From Anthopleura xanthogrammica (taxonomy: Eukaryota > Cnidaria > Anthozoa > Actiniaria > Actiniidae): 64,000 nt of DNA. Position numbers and translations under genes: made by a program. Shown piece after piece: positions 1 to 13,189 of the stretch. The notes under the pieces were generated by a model, which searched no databases, had not been told where the DNA came from, and worked only from the letters and a program-made list of their open reading frames with translations. The stretch is taken from assembly GCA_964019055.1 (NCBI GenBank), contig OZ025212.1, forward strand, positions 882,157 to 946,156, given 5' to 3'. Numbering within the stretch: the first letter of the stretch is position 1; the number at the start of each line of letters is the position of its first letter.

Positions 1-3000
1 ACCTCCATGTCGTCAATAAAAACCTGAAAAAAATACAAAACAGCATGAATAATTAGATAAAAGAACTAACAAAAAAGCTATGCTTGGTATCTCAATAACC
101 TTGTTTTTTCTTTTCTTTTTTCTTTTCTTTTTTCCTTTTCTTTCTTTCCTTTTTTTTTCTCTCCTTCAATTTTCTTTTTCTCTTTTACTTTCTTTCATTC
201 TTTTTATCTTCTTTCTTTTTCTAAAATAAGGTATTAGCTATATCAATAAGAAGGCTTTCCGATCATGAATTTCCAAATCTTAGGAATCTAAGAATCATTA
301 CATTTGGTTCTGCAGGCATGATATCTCTCCAGTTTTCTTTCCCCTCATTTGATTCATCTACTCGTACAACCTTAAAAAGAAGGGGGAAAAGATTGAGTTT
401 TGGTGTTGAATGGAGCTGTGTGAAAAATACTTGTATCTTTCTCAGAGCTCTATGGTCATACTCCCTCTTTGCTTCGATTCAAGTCCTCAACTCATGCTCA
501 GAATCTGTGCTTACATCTAGTGTGGTACAAATAGGCATCTCTAAGCATGAAGACTGTTTGGCTTGGCATAGATCCAGATGAGCACCTGTAAAGAAACTTG
601 CTTAAGAAGCAAGGATTAAAGGTATCTTTTTTCAACTCACCCGATAATTAAACCCTCCAGCGTTGGTAAGAATAAAGAATTCTTTTCCTCTGTGTTCAAT
701 ATAATACTCTGTCCCTTGTTCACGGGAGTAAAATGGCTGGTGTGTGAAAGATTGGTCTTGGAGGTTAATAAGACTAACCTGCGAAGAAACATTGTTAATT
801 CTTTTTGATTTATTTAATATTTAAGAATCAAGCAGGGTATTTCTTGAAGTGGGACAAAATTAAAAAGAGGAAGAAACTTTTCATTCATTTTTCAGAAATG
901 CTTTAAATAATTCAAAATTGCATACTCTAGAAATTTATAGCAAATTAAGATAATGTGACCTCATTAAGACTGTGAGCATATCTTTTTATGCGCACATGTT
1001 CTCTGCATCCTCAATGCAACATGAAAAGGCTAAAAACAGTGTTGTAAGAAAGCAAGCCTCGAAGAATACAGAATGTGTGTTATTATCTTGAGTGTAAATC
1101 TATAATCAACAAATGAACAAATTCTGTAAAAATCCAAAACAATAATGACAATCACCCAAAAGACGTACTGACTTACTTCTGATGTAGCTTTGGCGTTTGA
1201 ATTAACCGTGATGTACTTTCGATCTTTAGTTGCACTCACATCCAGAAAATATCTATTAAACCACACAAAAATGGCATTAGTCAACCTGGTATGGAGACAC
1301 TGGAAAACTGGCTTATATCATAGCATCTAGGGTGGTGTAGTGGTAATGCAATGGCCTCTTAACCTTGGGAGGGCGGGGGGTCTTGGGTTTGATTTTTGGA
1401 CTCAGCATCACATGTAAGCAGAGTTTGTTCCCCTGATTTGAGAGTTTTTCTCCAGGCTTCTCTTACTAGCTGTCCTGTCTCTCTCCACAAAACCGATTTA
1501 ACAAGCTGAATTTCAATTGGATCTGTGAGTTAGTAATGCCCTGAGTTAGATCATCCCAAAGGTTGTTTCTGGTTGGATCTATGAGTTAGCTGTGCCCTGA
1601 CTAGATCATCCCTGGGAGGTTGTTTCAGTGTTGGATCTGTGAGTTAGCTGTGATCTGATACCTTTCATTTGTCTCTTCATACATCAGGATATCTTTATCA
1701 ACATCTTCACCCAGCTTGTGTTTCCACACCTTGTTTGATCTTTTTAAGTCATCGTTTGTTGTGTAGAAAATAGTGGAATCATCAGCTCCCCATTCTGCAA
1801 CAAAATATACTTATAAACAAACAATCTTATAAAGCTAGACTTCCACATATTAGACACTAGTCTTATAAACTTGTAGCCCTTTTGGTGCAAACATCTTTCC
1901 AACCAAAAACCCTGGGAAAAAGTTGCGCAGGTTCTAGAACCATACAAGATGGTCATTTGCTAACACTTTTCCAGCCAAAAGCCCTGGAAAAACGTTGTGC
2001 AGGTTCCTAGAACCATACAAGAGGGTTATGCATGAGTTGGTAATTACAATAAAATCAGCTTATTATAATCTAAGAATGCGTAGTTGGGTATAAGAACATA
2101 CCAAAGTTTACAGCATTAGGAATGATATCCATGATATCTAAGGGACCATCCCATACTTTAGTGACATGACAGGAATATGTCTCCAGACCAGTACTGTCCA
2201 ATGAGAAACCAGCTAACTGTATACATCAAAATTAATACAACAGGTATTATGGCATTATATACATACATATGATATTAAACACAAGTGCAAGAGGTGAGCT
2301 GTAGAGCAAGAGTAGCAAGCTTTGGGGCATGAGGCACTGATGAGAAAATGCTAAATCTGCAGAATTCTCTTTTAATAGAAAACCCAGAAGCAGCATCTGG
2401 GCTGATCTAAGTCAGAGCAGGGAAAACTCAAAGATGAAATTGGAATTGAGCATGTTGGGTTTAAATTGCAGAGGGAGAAAACTGGGGAACCCAGAGAAAA
2501 CCTCTCAAATCGAGGGAGAGACCAAAATTTTGTTTTAATAGTCCCCTTCACAGTTCCCTGTGCCATCTTGAAAGTAGCTGTGCGAGACAAATGATAGTGA
2601 CCTGTGAATAATAATTGTCCAAGGTGTTAAAAAAGGTCTCTATCACTGCAAAAAGGTCTCTATCTAACTGTTTGTTTTGCTTGGGTGCAAAGGTGAGGCT
2701 ACCTTTCAATGCGGCTATTGTGATGCCAAGTCCAGGTATCAAACCTGAGAGACACCAGAGGTGAAAAGCAAGTGCATTACAGTACTACATGTACCATGCC
2801 AACCTTGATTCATGCAATAATTTGTTGGTCTCTCTCTATAAAACCAGTTCCCCTTCACATATACAGATATGAATATTTGCTGGGAATATACCATGAACCA
2901 ACCTGTTTTGAAGGAGATAATTTGAAGTTTGATACCCCAACATGAGGATACTTGGTAGCAAGTTCGTTCTGATTCAGAATTATTTGTGGCAGCCCAGGTA

Positions 3001-4989
3001 ACCCACCTGAAGAAAATGGTTCAAAAGAAATCTAAGAATGGTACGATCTTGACCCCAGAGCCCTGTCATTCTTACTGTGCATGCTTGACGAAATGTCAGA
3101 GACTCTGGGAAAACCAAGAATTTCAAGAGCTCTGATTGGTTAGAATATTTGTCACAATAACTGATTGAAAACCACTCTAGAAATCACAAGAGTCCTTGCA
3201 ATAAAAGATAGCATTGAATTGCCTTGAAAGTCAATAAAATTGCAGTGCAGCTGTATAGCAATAAAAACGATTTTTTTGGGAGTAAAATGAAAAACCGTTG
3301 ATTTAGGGAGCACATGATCTAGCTATAATTCAAATTCAAGCATGCATGCACATTGCTGAGCCAGATTTCAGGCTACCACACACTAGGGTATCCCACAGTC
3401 TCTGGCATTTCATTTCATTGGCATGTAAGAATGACAGGGCTCTGGGGGTTCAATTTATGGGATACCTAAGGTCCCAAATCCACAGGAAGCCCATTCATGT
3501 GTTATAAATTAAAATTACAGGCTGCAAAACCTACTCTTGAATATTATTCTTCTACAGATTACTGGAAGTCTTCTGTCCCCCTCTGGAGGACTCTTGATGT
3601 AGTAGATATGATGGTTGATTCTCTATACATGATAAAGAATTTAATTAGTCTTTAGCTAAACTTGTACATCAAAATCAATATTTTCATGCTGCTTGGTACC
3701 CTGGGGTCCAAAAGTTACTTAATCTCACTCCAGCATTAGCTGCTCTGATGCTCAGCTAAACCTCCTTGCAGTGAATGAACTAGATCCTCTGAAGCCCAGG
3801 GTAGCTGCTCCGAACATGATATATGTCATCAAGCATAATTTTTATCAGCAACACAGAAAAGTTTTGCTCTGGAGAAAATTTGCTTCATAACACAAACATG
3901 AACTTTGAAAAATATAATGCATTACCTCTGGTATGGATTCCAGTTCATGGCATAATGGCAACCAGTGATTCATCTCTAATATTAACTGTCTTTGGAAATT
4001 TTCTGTATCCGCTAATGATGCTTCTGTATACCTGCATCACCAAACAGTCATTTATTAGAGGGGGAGGGGTTGTGTAAATCATGCTCAAGTATGCTCAAGT
4101 ATTCTTGATGCTCCCCTTTTATGACACATGCTTTAGTTCCACCCTCCCCCCTGGTTTCTTGACTCAGTTTTCTCTTTTGCCTCCCTCCCCCCACCAAACC
4201 CCAAATAAAAGAAATTGCAAAGTAAAGGAGATGTGTGTTTAAAGTAACATTTAGGGACACACTGAGAACTTATTGACTCAGGTGCTTATAGATCTCTTGG
4301 TTCAGCTGCAGCAAGCTTGCGGCATTGTTATCCTCTCTGAATCAAATGTTCATAAGTCCATAATATGGTGCCCCTGACCATCACTTTAGCTATCTCCCTC
4401 TAAAGAATGACAAAATTATCTTTTACAAATTGAAAGGAACAGGACTTAGTAAAGTTTGAAAAGACAAAATACATAATGGAAATAGGATGGGAGGAAGACT
4501 CAAGTACAGCCTTTTCACACACATGAATCTGTAAACTTAAGCTTACCTATTTTCATCTTTAATATATTTTTTCACGTCCTATCAAAATAGGAATAAAATA
4601 GCAATTAGCGACTTGAGTGTAAAGTTAACCTAATTCCTCTACATGATCTATGGTCCCAATTTTTCATCCAAAATAACACGTACAGTCCATCCAAGCATAA
4701 GCTTATTTTTTTCCAAAGTAAGAATGCTTACCCGAGAATTCGGATCCCGCAACCAGTTAAAATCATCCTTAAGAGCAAACCCATGTAATTCTTGGCTATC
4801 TGGTACTACTTTAACGCTAGGAACTTCACCTTTCTTACCAAGAAACCAGTCTGTAAATGGAAGATAACGTTCTGATGACGAACTAAGAGAACGAAGAATG
4901 TTTTTCTTTACGCAGATTGAGTTCAATCCTTTGAGGCGGGAAATTCGAAAACAACATTTTAAAGCCCTCAGCTGGGACGACTGAGACAT
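1..4989 (-). CDS. S9A-family oligopeptidase (protease 2 / oligopeptidase B or PREPL-like), N-terminal part, cut by window edge
   Basis: Serine peptidases of this family cut short peptides; an N-terminal beta-propeller gates a C-terminal alpha/beta-hydrolase domain. I reconstruct ten minus-strand exons: 4989-4732, 4578-4547, 4031-3926, 3622-3535, 3006-2903, 2216-2102, 1794-1662, 1252-1177, 778-641 and 23-1. All have GT-AG borders and consistent phases, giving 1073 coding bases (about 357 residues). Family signatures in order are DDFNWLRDPNSR, then DVKKYIKDENRYTEASLAD (the usual 'WLRD...YL..EN.Y' opening), INHHIYYIKSPPEG with VICRR, the propeller segment VWKHKLGEDV and RYFLDVSATKDRKYI, EYYIEHRGKEFFILTN, and finally VFIDDM at the edge. 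The Ser-Asp-His catalytic domain lies outside the window. The first 35 or so residues are rich in Arg, Lys and Ser and poor in acids, so a mitochondrial presequence is possible. ATG 4989 is the first in frame. The gene is divergent from the next one. Exact subfamily is uncertain. Confidence 0.85.
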
Positions 4990-5504
4990 TCTGTAGGATT
5001 TTCTTAAGTCATGAAAGGAAGGAGAATGTGCTTTAAGGATCGATAGAATAAAATAAATCCATTCAAAAACGAGTCACGTTCGTTTTTCGTGGGTCAGTCA
5101 GGGTCACTTATGTTAGACACAGGGATCCCAACAACGGGGAAAACACAACATGCATCTCAAACCAAAACGGAAAATAAATCATAAAGTACAACTACCTATG
5201 GGATTATTATTACTTCTTTTGTCTCGCTTTTTCGTTGAAATACATAAAAAAAATTTATTAATGTAGTACAATATTCTAAAATTGAACGGAAAGGAGGATG
5301 GTACAGTAATGAGTTTTGGGCTACCTGTGTGATGTCCCATGGTTCTAAGCGAGACTCATTTTTCAAGATGGCGGACGACAGTTCACGTGGATCAAACTTT
5401 GTTGGACTTTGTCGCTTGTTTTCTACGTAACTATCGTTCTTCAACAGTATTTTGCACTGTAATTTTATAGATCAGTATTTCTATGACTATATGGAGTAAT
5501 AATT
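4990..5504. promoter_or_regulatory. Shared divergent promoter region (inferred)
   Basis: About 515 bases separate the start codons of two divergent genes, the S9 oligopeptidase (minus) and the helical-repeat protein (plus), so both promoters must lie here or in overlapping 5' leaders. I see no convincing TATA box placed for either gene. The stretch is not an obvious repeat. Calling it a bidirectional promoter is inference from layout only. Confidence 0.4.
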
Positions 5505-7670
5505 ATGATATCACTGAGGTATTTTGGACGTGTTAGTCCAAGAATTGTCATCGCGACAAGAACTGCAGTGCGAGCAGGATTACGTAAAGTTAACTTCTTC
5601 TCGACACCACAACGTATTCTTGGCTCCTTTGCGAATGATTTTAGTACTGATAGGACGTCATTGAAACTGCGTGTTGATCAATACCCAAGCAAATCATTAT
5701 ACCTTCAAACCCAAAAAGAAAAAGTAATTAATGGCGAATTTCAAGGGAGTCAGATCCACCTCAACAGTGAGATACGAAAAGCAAAGACAGTGAAAAACCT
5801 CTTGGATTTGTATGAATATCGTAAGTTGAATGATAAGAATACGATTACGTTACTTTATCATCTTGCGAGGATTGTTAAGAATGACTCCTGGGAGCAGTAC
5901 CTGGTAAGAACAGACCCTGCATTGAGAAGAAAAGCACAGAATTTCCTGGAAAAGGTAATGGTTCTAATCCCAGAAATTGATTCCCGAGGCCTTTCCAATG
6001 CCGTCCATGCTCTAGCATTTCTGCTGGTGAAAAATGTGAATATACCTAAGCTACAGTATTATATAAATATGTGCCAAAAAGAAGCTCTGAAGAGAGGGTT
6101 TTCACATGTTAATACCAAAGAGATAGCCATGTTGTTGTCTGGTCTTGGTAGGGCTAGATTTGTGGATGCCAAGGAACTTTGTGGTGAGATCAAAAAGGAG
6201 ATAATCAAACGAGGGCTGTCAAAATTTACTAACAGTGAATTGTGTATCATCGTTTGGTCTTTTGGAACTTTGGGAGAACCACCTGAGGACCTTTTTCAGC
6301 TGGCAGAGAAGGAAATTCTGTCAAGGGACCTGACTAATTTTACAAGAGACCAGTTTGTTCAACTTCTGTCTGCATTTAGTAAGACATTTGAGAAGCATAA
6401 AGGACTCTTGAGTCACTTTGCCGATGAGTTAACATCAAGAGATCTTTCGTCTTTTAAACCATATGAGCTTGATGTGATTTTGCGGGCATCATCAGGATTG
6501 AACATCCCAAGTGACCAGTTACTGCAATCAGTGGAACAGTCAATCCTTAAAGCTCATCCTTCAAAGTACAGCACCAGACAGATTGCTCTACTGCTCAGGT
6601 TTGTGTCCACACAAGGACTCAAAGGCCAAGATCTTTTTCATTCCATGTCCAAAGAAATTCTAACAAGACCAAAATGTATAGCCGAAATGGAAAATCGAGA
6701 TATCGCAACAATTCTTTTGTCTTATGCTGAAATGAAGATAAAAGATACTAAGTTGTTTAATGCTTTGAAAGAAGAAATTATGCTGAGAGATAAGTACAAG
6801 TATGAACCAGGACAGCTTGTGTTATTTGCATGGTCTTTTGCCAGGGTAAACCTCAAAGCTCCTGAATTGTTCCAGTTGATTGGTGATGTATTGTGTCAAC
6901 AAGATCTCTCTGACATACTATCCAGAAGAATTGCCAAAACTCTTTGGGCTTTTGGACGAATGGGTGAAGCCCATGAAAGAATGTTTCAATCCCTAGAGAA
7001 AGAAATCCTTCAGAGATCTTTTGATACTTATGATTTCCTGACCTTGGCTCACTTTGTATGGTCTTTTGCAAAGCTGAATGTTCAATCACCAGATCTTTTC
7101 AACCAAACAGCATTGCAGTTGGCAAAATTCAATCTTGCTAATCACAACATTGCAGAACTTATGATGGTACTCTGGTCATACATGAAAGCTGGACAGTGCC
7201 ATACAGCATTATTTGAGAAGTTTGCTCAGAATATCCTGACAAGAGATCTCTCAGAATTCACCAATCTACAAATTGTCCAAATTCTATGGTTCTTTGAGAA
7301 GTCAAAAATCCCAAGTCCAAAACTCTTTGAGTTTTTCGGTGAAGAAATCCTACAAAGAAACCTTGATGAATTTGATACTTTGTTGCTCACAAGTATTCTA
7401 CGTTCTTATGCAACAGCAGTGCCTGAACGCAAAGATTATATTATCTGCATAGAGAATGAAATGATGAAAAGGAGCTTGTTAAGCTTGCATAGCAACATAT
7501 TGAAGAAGGTGATTTGGTCCCTCACAGAAGCAGGAATGCCTGACAGTCATTTAGTATCCAAAATAAATGGTGAAATCAGCCAAAGAGAAGCAGAAAACAG
7601 AGGAAGTGAAGCTTCAGGGTCATCGGACGATGACATAGAAACAATGAATGATGATATGTTCACAGGATAA
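5505..7670 (+). CDS. Intronless mitochondrial helical-repeat protein (OPR/HPR, FASTK-like)
   Basis: A single 721-residue reading frame. The N-terminus (MISLRYFGRVSPRIVIATR...) is rich in Arg and lacks acidic residues, as in a mitochondrial targeting sequence. From about residue 150 to 690 the protein is built of at least twelve, probably fourteen, tandem repeats of about 38 residues. The pattern is a helix around ILWSF/LLSAF, a short turn, then LFxxxxxEIxxRDL.xF; examples are CIIVWSFGTLGEPPEDLF, LAHFVWSFAKLNVQSPDLF and IVQILWFFEKSKIPSPKLF. Repeats of this length and shape (octotricopeptide and heptatricopeptide repeats, including the FASTK family) bind organellar RNA, so a role in mitochondrial RNA processing, stability or translation is inferred. 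No RAP domain is visible; the C-terminus is an acidic Ser/Asp tail. The lack of introns contrasts with every other conserved gene here. An AATAAA lies at 7820-7825. Confidence 0.75.
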   Translation: MISLRYFGRVSPRIVIATRTAVRAGLRKVNFFSTPQRILGSFANDFSTDRTSLKLRVDQYPSKSLYLQTQKEKVINGEFQGSQIHLNSEIRKAKTVKNLLDLYEYRKLNDKNTITLLYHLARIVKNDSWEQYLVRTDPALRRKAQNFLEKVMVLIPEIDSRGLSNAVHALAFLLVKNVNIPKLQYYINMCQKEALKRGFSHVNTKEIAMLLSGLGRARFVDAKELCGEIKKEIIKRGLSKFTNSELCIIVWSFGTLGEPPEDLFQLAEKEILSRDLTNFTRDQFVQLLSAFSKTFEKHKGLLSHFADELTSRDLSSFKPYELDVILRASSGLNIPSDQLLQSVEQSILKAHPSKYSTRQIALLLRFVSTQGLKGQDLFHSMSKEILTRPKCIAEMENRDIATILLSYAEMKIKDTKLFNALKEEIMLRDKYKYEPGQLVLFAWSFARVNLKAPELFQLIGDVLCQQDLSDILSRRIAKTLWAFGRMGEAHERMFQSLEKEILQRSFDTYDFLTLAHFVWSFAKLNVQSPDLFNQTALQLAKFNLANHNIAELMMVLWSYMKAGQCHTALFEKFAQNILTRDLSEFTNLQIVQILWFFEKSKIPSPKLFEFFGEEILQRNLDEFDTLLLTSILRSYATAVPERKDYIICIENEMMKRSLLSLHSNILKKVIWSLTEAGMPDSHLVSKINGEISQREAENRGSEASGSSDDDIETMNDDMFTG

Positions 7671-10194
7671 GGGCATTACTTTGGAATGTTATATACCAAA
7701 GTCAATTTTTACTCTCTTCTCATTGACGAAGAGGTGCCACATGTTCAGCAACTGTTCTGAGTGGGCAACATTACAATTATATTCCTGGTGAATAGTAAAA
7801 CTGCAAGCGATTTCTGGGAAATAAAATAATTTTTAAAATGTTGTGTTCTTTGACACTTGGTATATAACAAAACACTGAAAGCAGTGTGTGTTTTGTAGTC
7901 CCTCAATGGGGATGTTTCCCTTGGCTATGCCTCTGGAAACATCATCTAGAAACCACGAAACACAGTTCTTAGTCCCAATTATTAAGTGTTAGCTATTAAG
8001 TGAGGTTTAGCTAAAATTGTGTAAAATATTTTTTTCAATGAAGATCAAATGTGATTTCAATGAATTTCAAACTGTGTTATTAAAGCTCTTGGAAGAGATT
8101 TAAATTTTTAAACAATAGGGATTGAACAAGAAATGAACAGTCTTGACTTTAGTGGATTGGATAACAGTGTAACACTCAAATACTCGTATATTTGTATATT
8201 TCCTTTTTTCTACGCATTAAAGAAGAGAAGGGATTTCTAGAGTATAAAAACTAAAAGCAAGCTAGGTGCTAAATTGTGCCAATTCTATTGTTTAATTAGT
8301 GCTATTTAGTACTAATTAGTACTATTTGTTTCATGGGTTTAGTACAAGCACTCTTTCCCTCCCTCTTAAAAAAAGGTGAATGAATTATTCAACAAATCGA
8401 AACAGTTCCAGTCAACTGTATTTATTTTAATGTTACGTTTCATACACCATACACTTTACTCCAATATACATTATTCATTTAACAACCTAACTAAACACAT
8501 TATTTCAAATAAAGATTTCTAATAAAAAATAACATTAACATTCACTACAAATATTACATGTATTTTTAGCCTCAGTGTATGGGCTTTTATCATACAGTGG
8601 CCATTTTTATTCCCAAGAGCAAAAACACGTTTGGTACATTCTGAAACACTTCAAAGCGAGGGCAAAGGGACCCAAGGGATTCAAAACCTATTGTTTCAAC
8701 CAATATGGCCACTGCGTGTTTAAAGCGAATTCATCAGTTTTAAGAATTATGATATTGGATTTAATCATGGCTTTATGGCAGTGCAGCCAAACTCATGAAA
8801 CATTGCTAAATTCTGGAATCAAATAACTGTCACAAGTAATAACCATCATTACATGGCAAGCTGATCCAGATGAAAAATGGAGCCATCTGATTGCTTTCCT
8901 GAGTAGCTGTAACCCTGCACTCCAGACCAGCCTTCTAATTTTCCTTTTGTTTAAGAAACAATTTATTGACTAAACTTGTCGAGACCTGATATGGGATATT
9001 CGACAAGCTCATTTTTGTTTTTGTGGATGGTCCTTGCACTCGGTCAATAACCTGTTTCATGAATTCTATCCTGATGAAATCACTTTGTTCACAAAATTAT
9101 TGTTATGCATTAAGTTATTCTAACAATCTAACACTTATGTTTTATTTATTTATTAACAACACTGATAACAGAAAACTGTACTACCCATACTCTTTCCGAG
9201 ATTGGATGTCAATAAATATTGGTACTGTCTATCACATGATGAGCTAATGGTTCATGTCCCTTGTGTTTTAAAATCACAGCTTGTAAAGATACATTTCTTG
9301 ATATTGGACTGGTATTTTTAAATCATTAATGGAATGGTACATTGAACCACTAGCTCAAGTCAGAGTAGTTCTTACAGAGGAGCAACGTGGGAAAGTATGA
9401 CCACATTAAATATATTTACATACTTTTATTTTGCTACCAAACAAGATTTTACATGCCTTGTTTGGTAAAACCAGCCAGCTTTGCATTGAGATGTGTTGGG
9501 TTAATATACAAAAGCTGGTGCATAAAAGTATGCTAAACAAATCATACTTTTGCACATTGCACAATACCCTTTAGATGGATTTTTATTTCAACCCCTCATT
9601 ACAATGCTTTATGAGACATTGGGTGCTTTTTAACCTTTAGTAATAGAAGTTTTATATCATCTGCAATATATGGATGATTCTTGAGTTATTGGAGAGAGGG
9701 AGTCTTATATAAGCATCCACAAAAGAATCTTTGTATTCTGTGGGGCTGCCAAAACTTCAAGGGAAAAACCCTCAAATACAGAATGTGATAGAGATTGAAA
9801 GAATGGTTTGGGAAGTGAACCTAGTTAGATATTTGATTAGTCACTATTCTTGGAAAATGCTAAAAAATCAATTGTATGATTTCAAAAGTCTAGATTTCTA
9901 AGTCGTCAAACTAATCATTATGTATGGCTTGTTGATGACATGTAACTCTGAAGTTAACCTAAGGTAATGTAAGAAATGATACCAAGGGAAGGTAATTTTT
10001 TAGAAAAAAACAATTGTCAAGTATGATATAATTTAAGATTCGTTCACACTATCAACCAAGCCAATTGCAAAGTCTCTACACTTAATCCTAAGTTCATGTT
10101 AGGTATACAATCTAAAATGCATAATATGTAGCCTAATGAATGAACGAGGAAGTAGGGATAAACAATATTAATTACCTGCTAATAAATAACTAAG
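7671..10194. other. Convergent intergenic region and 3' UTRs
   Basis: The region lies between the 3' ends of the helical-repeat gene (plus) and the SLC3 gene (minus). It holds an AATAAA at 7820-7825 for the plus gene and minus-strand AATAAA-like signals near 8418-8424. A foldback element sits at 9382-9567. The remaining open frames (for example 8575-8826 and 9023-9247) show no recognisable protein features, and I see no further gene. Confidence 0.5.
9382..9567. repeat. Foldback (MITE-like) element, family A copy 1
   Basis: Inverted ends are visible: AAAGTATGACCACATTAAATA with ACATACTTTTAT on the left is mirrored by ATAAAAGTATG and ATCATACTTTTGC on the right, around an inner inverted pair near CTTGTTTGGTAAAACC. 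The related copy at 49735-49925 has the same left end and the same GGTTTTACCAAA-type core. This is the layout of a short non-autonomous DNA transposon. Confidence 0.65.
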
Positions 10195-13189
10195 TTAGAT
10201 GTACTTGGGGTTATCAAGTTTGACAACAACAGCCTGTCCACCCTCCAAATGAATCTTATTGGCATCAACGTCTTTTTTCCCCTTTAAACTGAATTTACTA
10301 TCAAAAACAATGGTTCCTCTACCAGATATACCTTCAAAGTCCTCATCCCATTTACTACCCGAGAAGTTAATAGCAACTAGATACTTATCACCCCTGGTGT
10401 AGGAAAATACTTTGTCATCAGCATGTACGACTTTGAATTGGGTTGACTTGAAAGCACTTTCCTGTCGCAGCTTGGCTACTGCCTTGTACACAGCATAGTG
10501 AGATTTTTCATCTTTCTGTTCGGCTTTAACGTTGATTTTGTTTTTGTTGCTGTTAACAGCTGTCCATGAACTACCATTCGTAAATCCTGGAATAGAATTC
10601 CCCAAAAATATTTGAGATGATAGTTATGAGTGATTTATTTTTTTTGAAGATAACTAACAGCAGTATACAATAGGTAGCAAGCAAACCGTGCATCACAGTA
10701 AGATATGTGTGTCTTTCTATGGGATTGTGGATACCCTGTCTGATTTGATTGCGACAAAGAAAAAAGAGCTCTAAACCATGTCATTCCTTATCTCAAACTA
10801 AATACCACACAACTTATAACCTGTTTTCAAAACTAGTTTAAGAAAATAAGGTTTATCAACTACTTTCTTTCTTCTTACCAGCTTCAGTTCCATCAGTCCA
10901 CTGCATGGGTGACTGCTGATTACCAAGTACATTAGCCATGCCAAGCTCTTCTCCATAGTATGTTATTGGGGTACCAGGTAAAGTAAGCAGCAGAACATTC
11001 ATAGCGTCAACCATATCTTCTCCCAACCGATCACCAACTCTGCTTGTCGAGGGGTTACCAATAGCAAAACTGGGCGTGCCATCTTTAGGAACTGACGCCA
11101 AGTAGTTGCTGACAGTTTCGTTAATGGTTTTTGCAACACTGCCATTCTTTACATCAGTGATAAGACCAGTAAAGGTAGGAAGATCGCTCTGAGCATAAAA
11201 CTTGCCAATATCCTTTCCCTTAACGTCAAGGATCAGGAGCTTATGGGTGTCAGACTTGTCCAGAGAGGAACGGAATTCCTTGACAATATCAAGGTTGCCA
11301 GGCAAATCTAAAAGCAACAAAAAATTAATTTATATATCATTAATAGTGTTATAATATTGAGGCTGTATTCACTATCACTTTTACTTATAGTGCTATAATC
11401 TATTTGAAAATGAGCCTTCATGATTACACTCAAAATATATATGAACTCCCTACTCTCATATAAATATTTGGTTTATTTATAGCTTTCATCACTTAAATAA
11501 CCAAATTGAAACAAGCATTCGCTATTCCCTGCTTTATCCAGGAGTTAGTATCCATGTCGTAAAATCAAAGGTGAGAAAAATTCTTCCATTTAGAATTTCA
11601 TTAAAAATTTAAGACATGAAATGATTTTTGCAACAACTAAATATGATAGCAATTTTGTACAAAAAGCATATTATGGGACATAATATGAGAAATCCTGAAA
11701 ACTACACCAGATGTCTGTAAATTATTCATTCAAAGGATTAAAATCACTGGGAAAACCAAGTGTGGATAAAAACAAAAACACCCTAAAGATTTTACTTAAA
11801 AAACCTAGAAAAATGTACCCACGATAATTTTGATATGAGAATGCTATATCTTTATTTTTTTGAATAACACACCTTTTTTTTTAAGGAAAATTGAATTTTT
11901 ATAATAATTATCATTATAAAACTGGACAAAAATTCAAGTTAAAATCCAAATAAAGAAAAAAAATGGCTACAAAAATTTTTTTGTGGCCAAAAAGAATTGA
12001 TGTGGTTTTATGAGTATGAAATAAGCGATCTATAAGGTTTTTTTAATATGTTTTTCTGGAGGTCTTTATTCTTGTTATTGCCACGTAACCTGACCCTCTG
12101 GGGCTGGCTATACAGTATCTCACGTGACATAAACAAACCACCAAAAAGCTATATTTCTATTCTAATCTTTTGAAAATCGCTACAAATAAATAAAAAGAGA
12201 ATATTTCCAGGATTCAGTGCCGAAAGGGTGTGAATTCAATAACGAGTTTTGCAATAAAAACGTAACTACATTAAGAACAAAATTGAATCATTCTTACCGA
12301 ATGTTTGGTTGTGTTCCAGCATATCGTAAGTGAATGAAGAGTTGATGGCTGGACTCCTGATCACCTTTTCATCCCTGAATTCTTTATCTTCCAACATGTA
12401 CTGGATAAAGCCAGCTCGGAATCCTTCTACACCTTTGTCGGCCCAGAATTTCAGGACATTATTGAGTTCTTTGACAACTGAGTCATTTCGAAGGTTCAAG
12501 TCGGGTTTTTCCTTCTCGAACTGATGAAGGTAAAATTCGTTTGTTGTCGAGTCTTTTTCCCAAGCACTTCCACCTGTAACACTAACCCAGTTGTTAGCAG
12601 TTGGTTTCCACACGTACCATCCTCTTTTATCGGAATTAACTTTAGCTTTACTATCAAGGAACCACTTGTGTTTATCAGTGGTGTAGTTTGGTATAAAGTT
12701 GACCAATATTTTGATGTCATTTTCTTTGGCTTTCTTCACGAGATTTTCAAAGTCACTCATCTTGCCAAACATTGAGCTGATGTTCTTGAAGTCGTCGTCA
12801 TAAAGAGTATCAAGACAGAGGATTTTGACTCCAAGTTCTTTCAAGTAGTCGAGCTTTTCAGTGATACCTTTGAGGTCGCCATTACCATCGTCATTCGAGT
12901 CTTTGAACGATCTTGGATAAATCTGGTACACGATTTCACCCTTGAACCAACTCTTATCAACTTCCTTTGCCTTACTACACTTGGGAGACACGATAATAAT
13001 AATAACAGCAGCCACTATCATAGCGATGATTATCAATGTGAAAAATACAACCAGGACAATTCGAGTCTTGCTGTATTTCGCCACTTCTTCCTCGCTTGGC
13101 TTTTGAGACATTCGAGATGGCGGTTGTTCTAGCTTGACTTTCACCTCATCATTACCTGTAAGGCTGTTAAACTCTACTTCATTCGACAT
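10195..13189 (-). CDS. SLC3A1-like: SLC3-family amino-acid transporter heavy chain (rBAT-like)
   Basis: Heavy chain of heteromeric amino-acid transporters: a type II membrane glycoprotein that escorts an SLC7 light chain to the plasma membrane. There are three exons, 13189-12298, 11307-10879 and 10586-10195, giving 570 residues. A cytoplasmic tail of about 43 residues precedes one membrane segment (about 44-67). C71, just outside the membrane, is placed to form the intersubunit disulfide. The ectodomain is amylase-like (GH13): VYQIYPRSFKDSNDDGNGDL is very close to rBAT, followed by NYTTDKHKWF, EKPDLNLRN, GVEGFRAGF, ITYYGEELGM and SPMQW. The GH13 nucleophile position (GxRxD) reads GFRAG, and the usual NHT reads NYT, so it should lack glycosidase activity, as expected of this family. 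ATG 13189 is preferred; the frame extends only to a TTG upstream. The C-terminal beta domain ends at TAA 10197-10195. Confidence 0.9.
11308..12297 (-). other. Intron 1 of the SLC3 gene
   Basis: An AT-rich intron of 990 bases with no open frame of note and no obvious repeat. It is bounded by GT (12297-12296) and AG (11309-11308) on the minus strand. Confidence 0.7.
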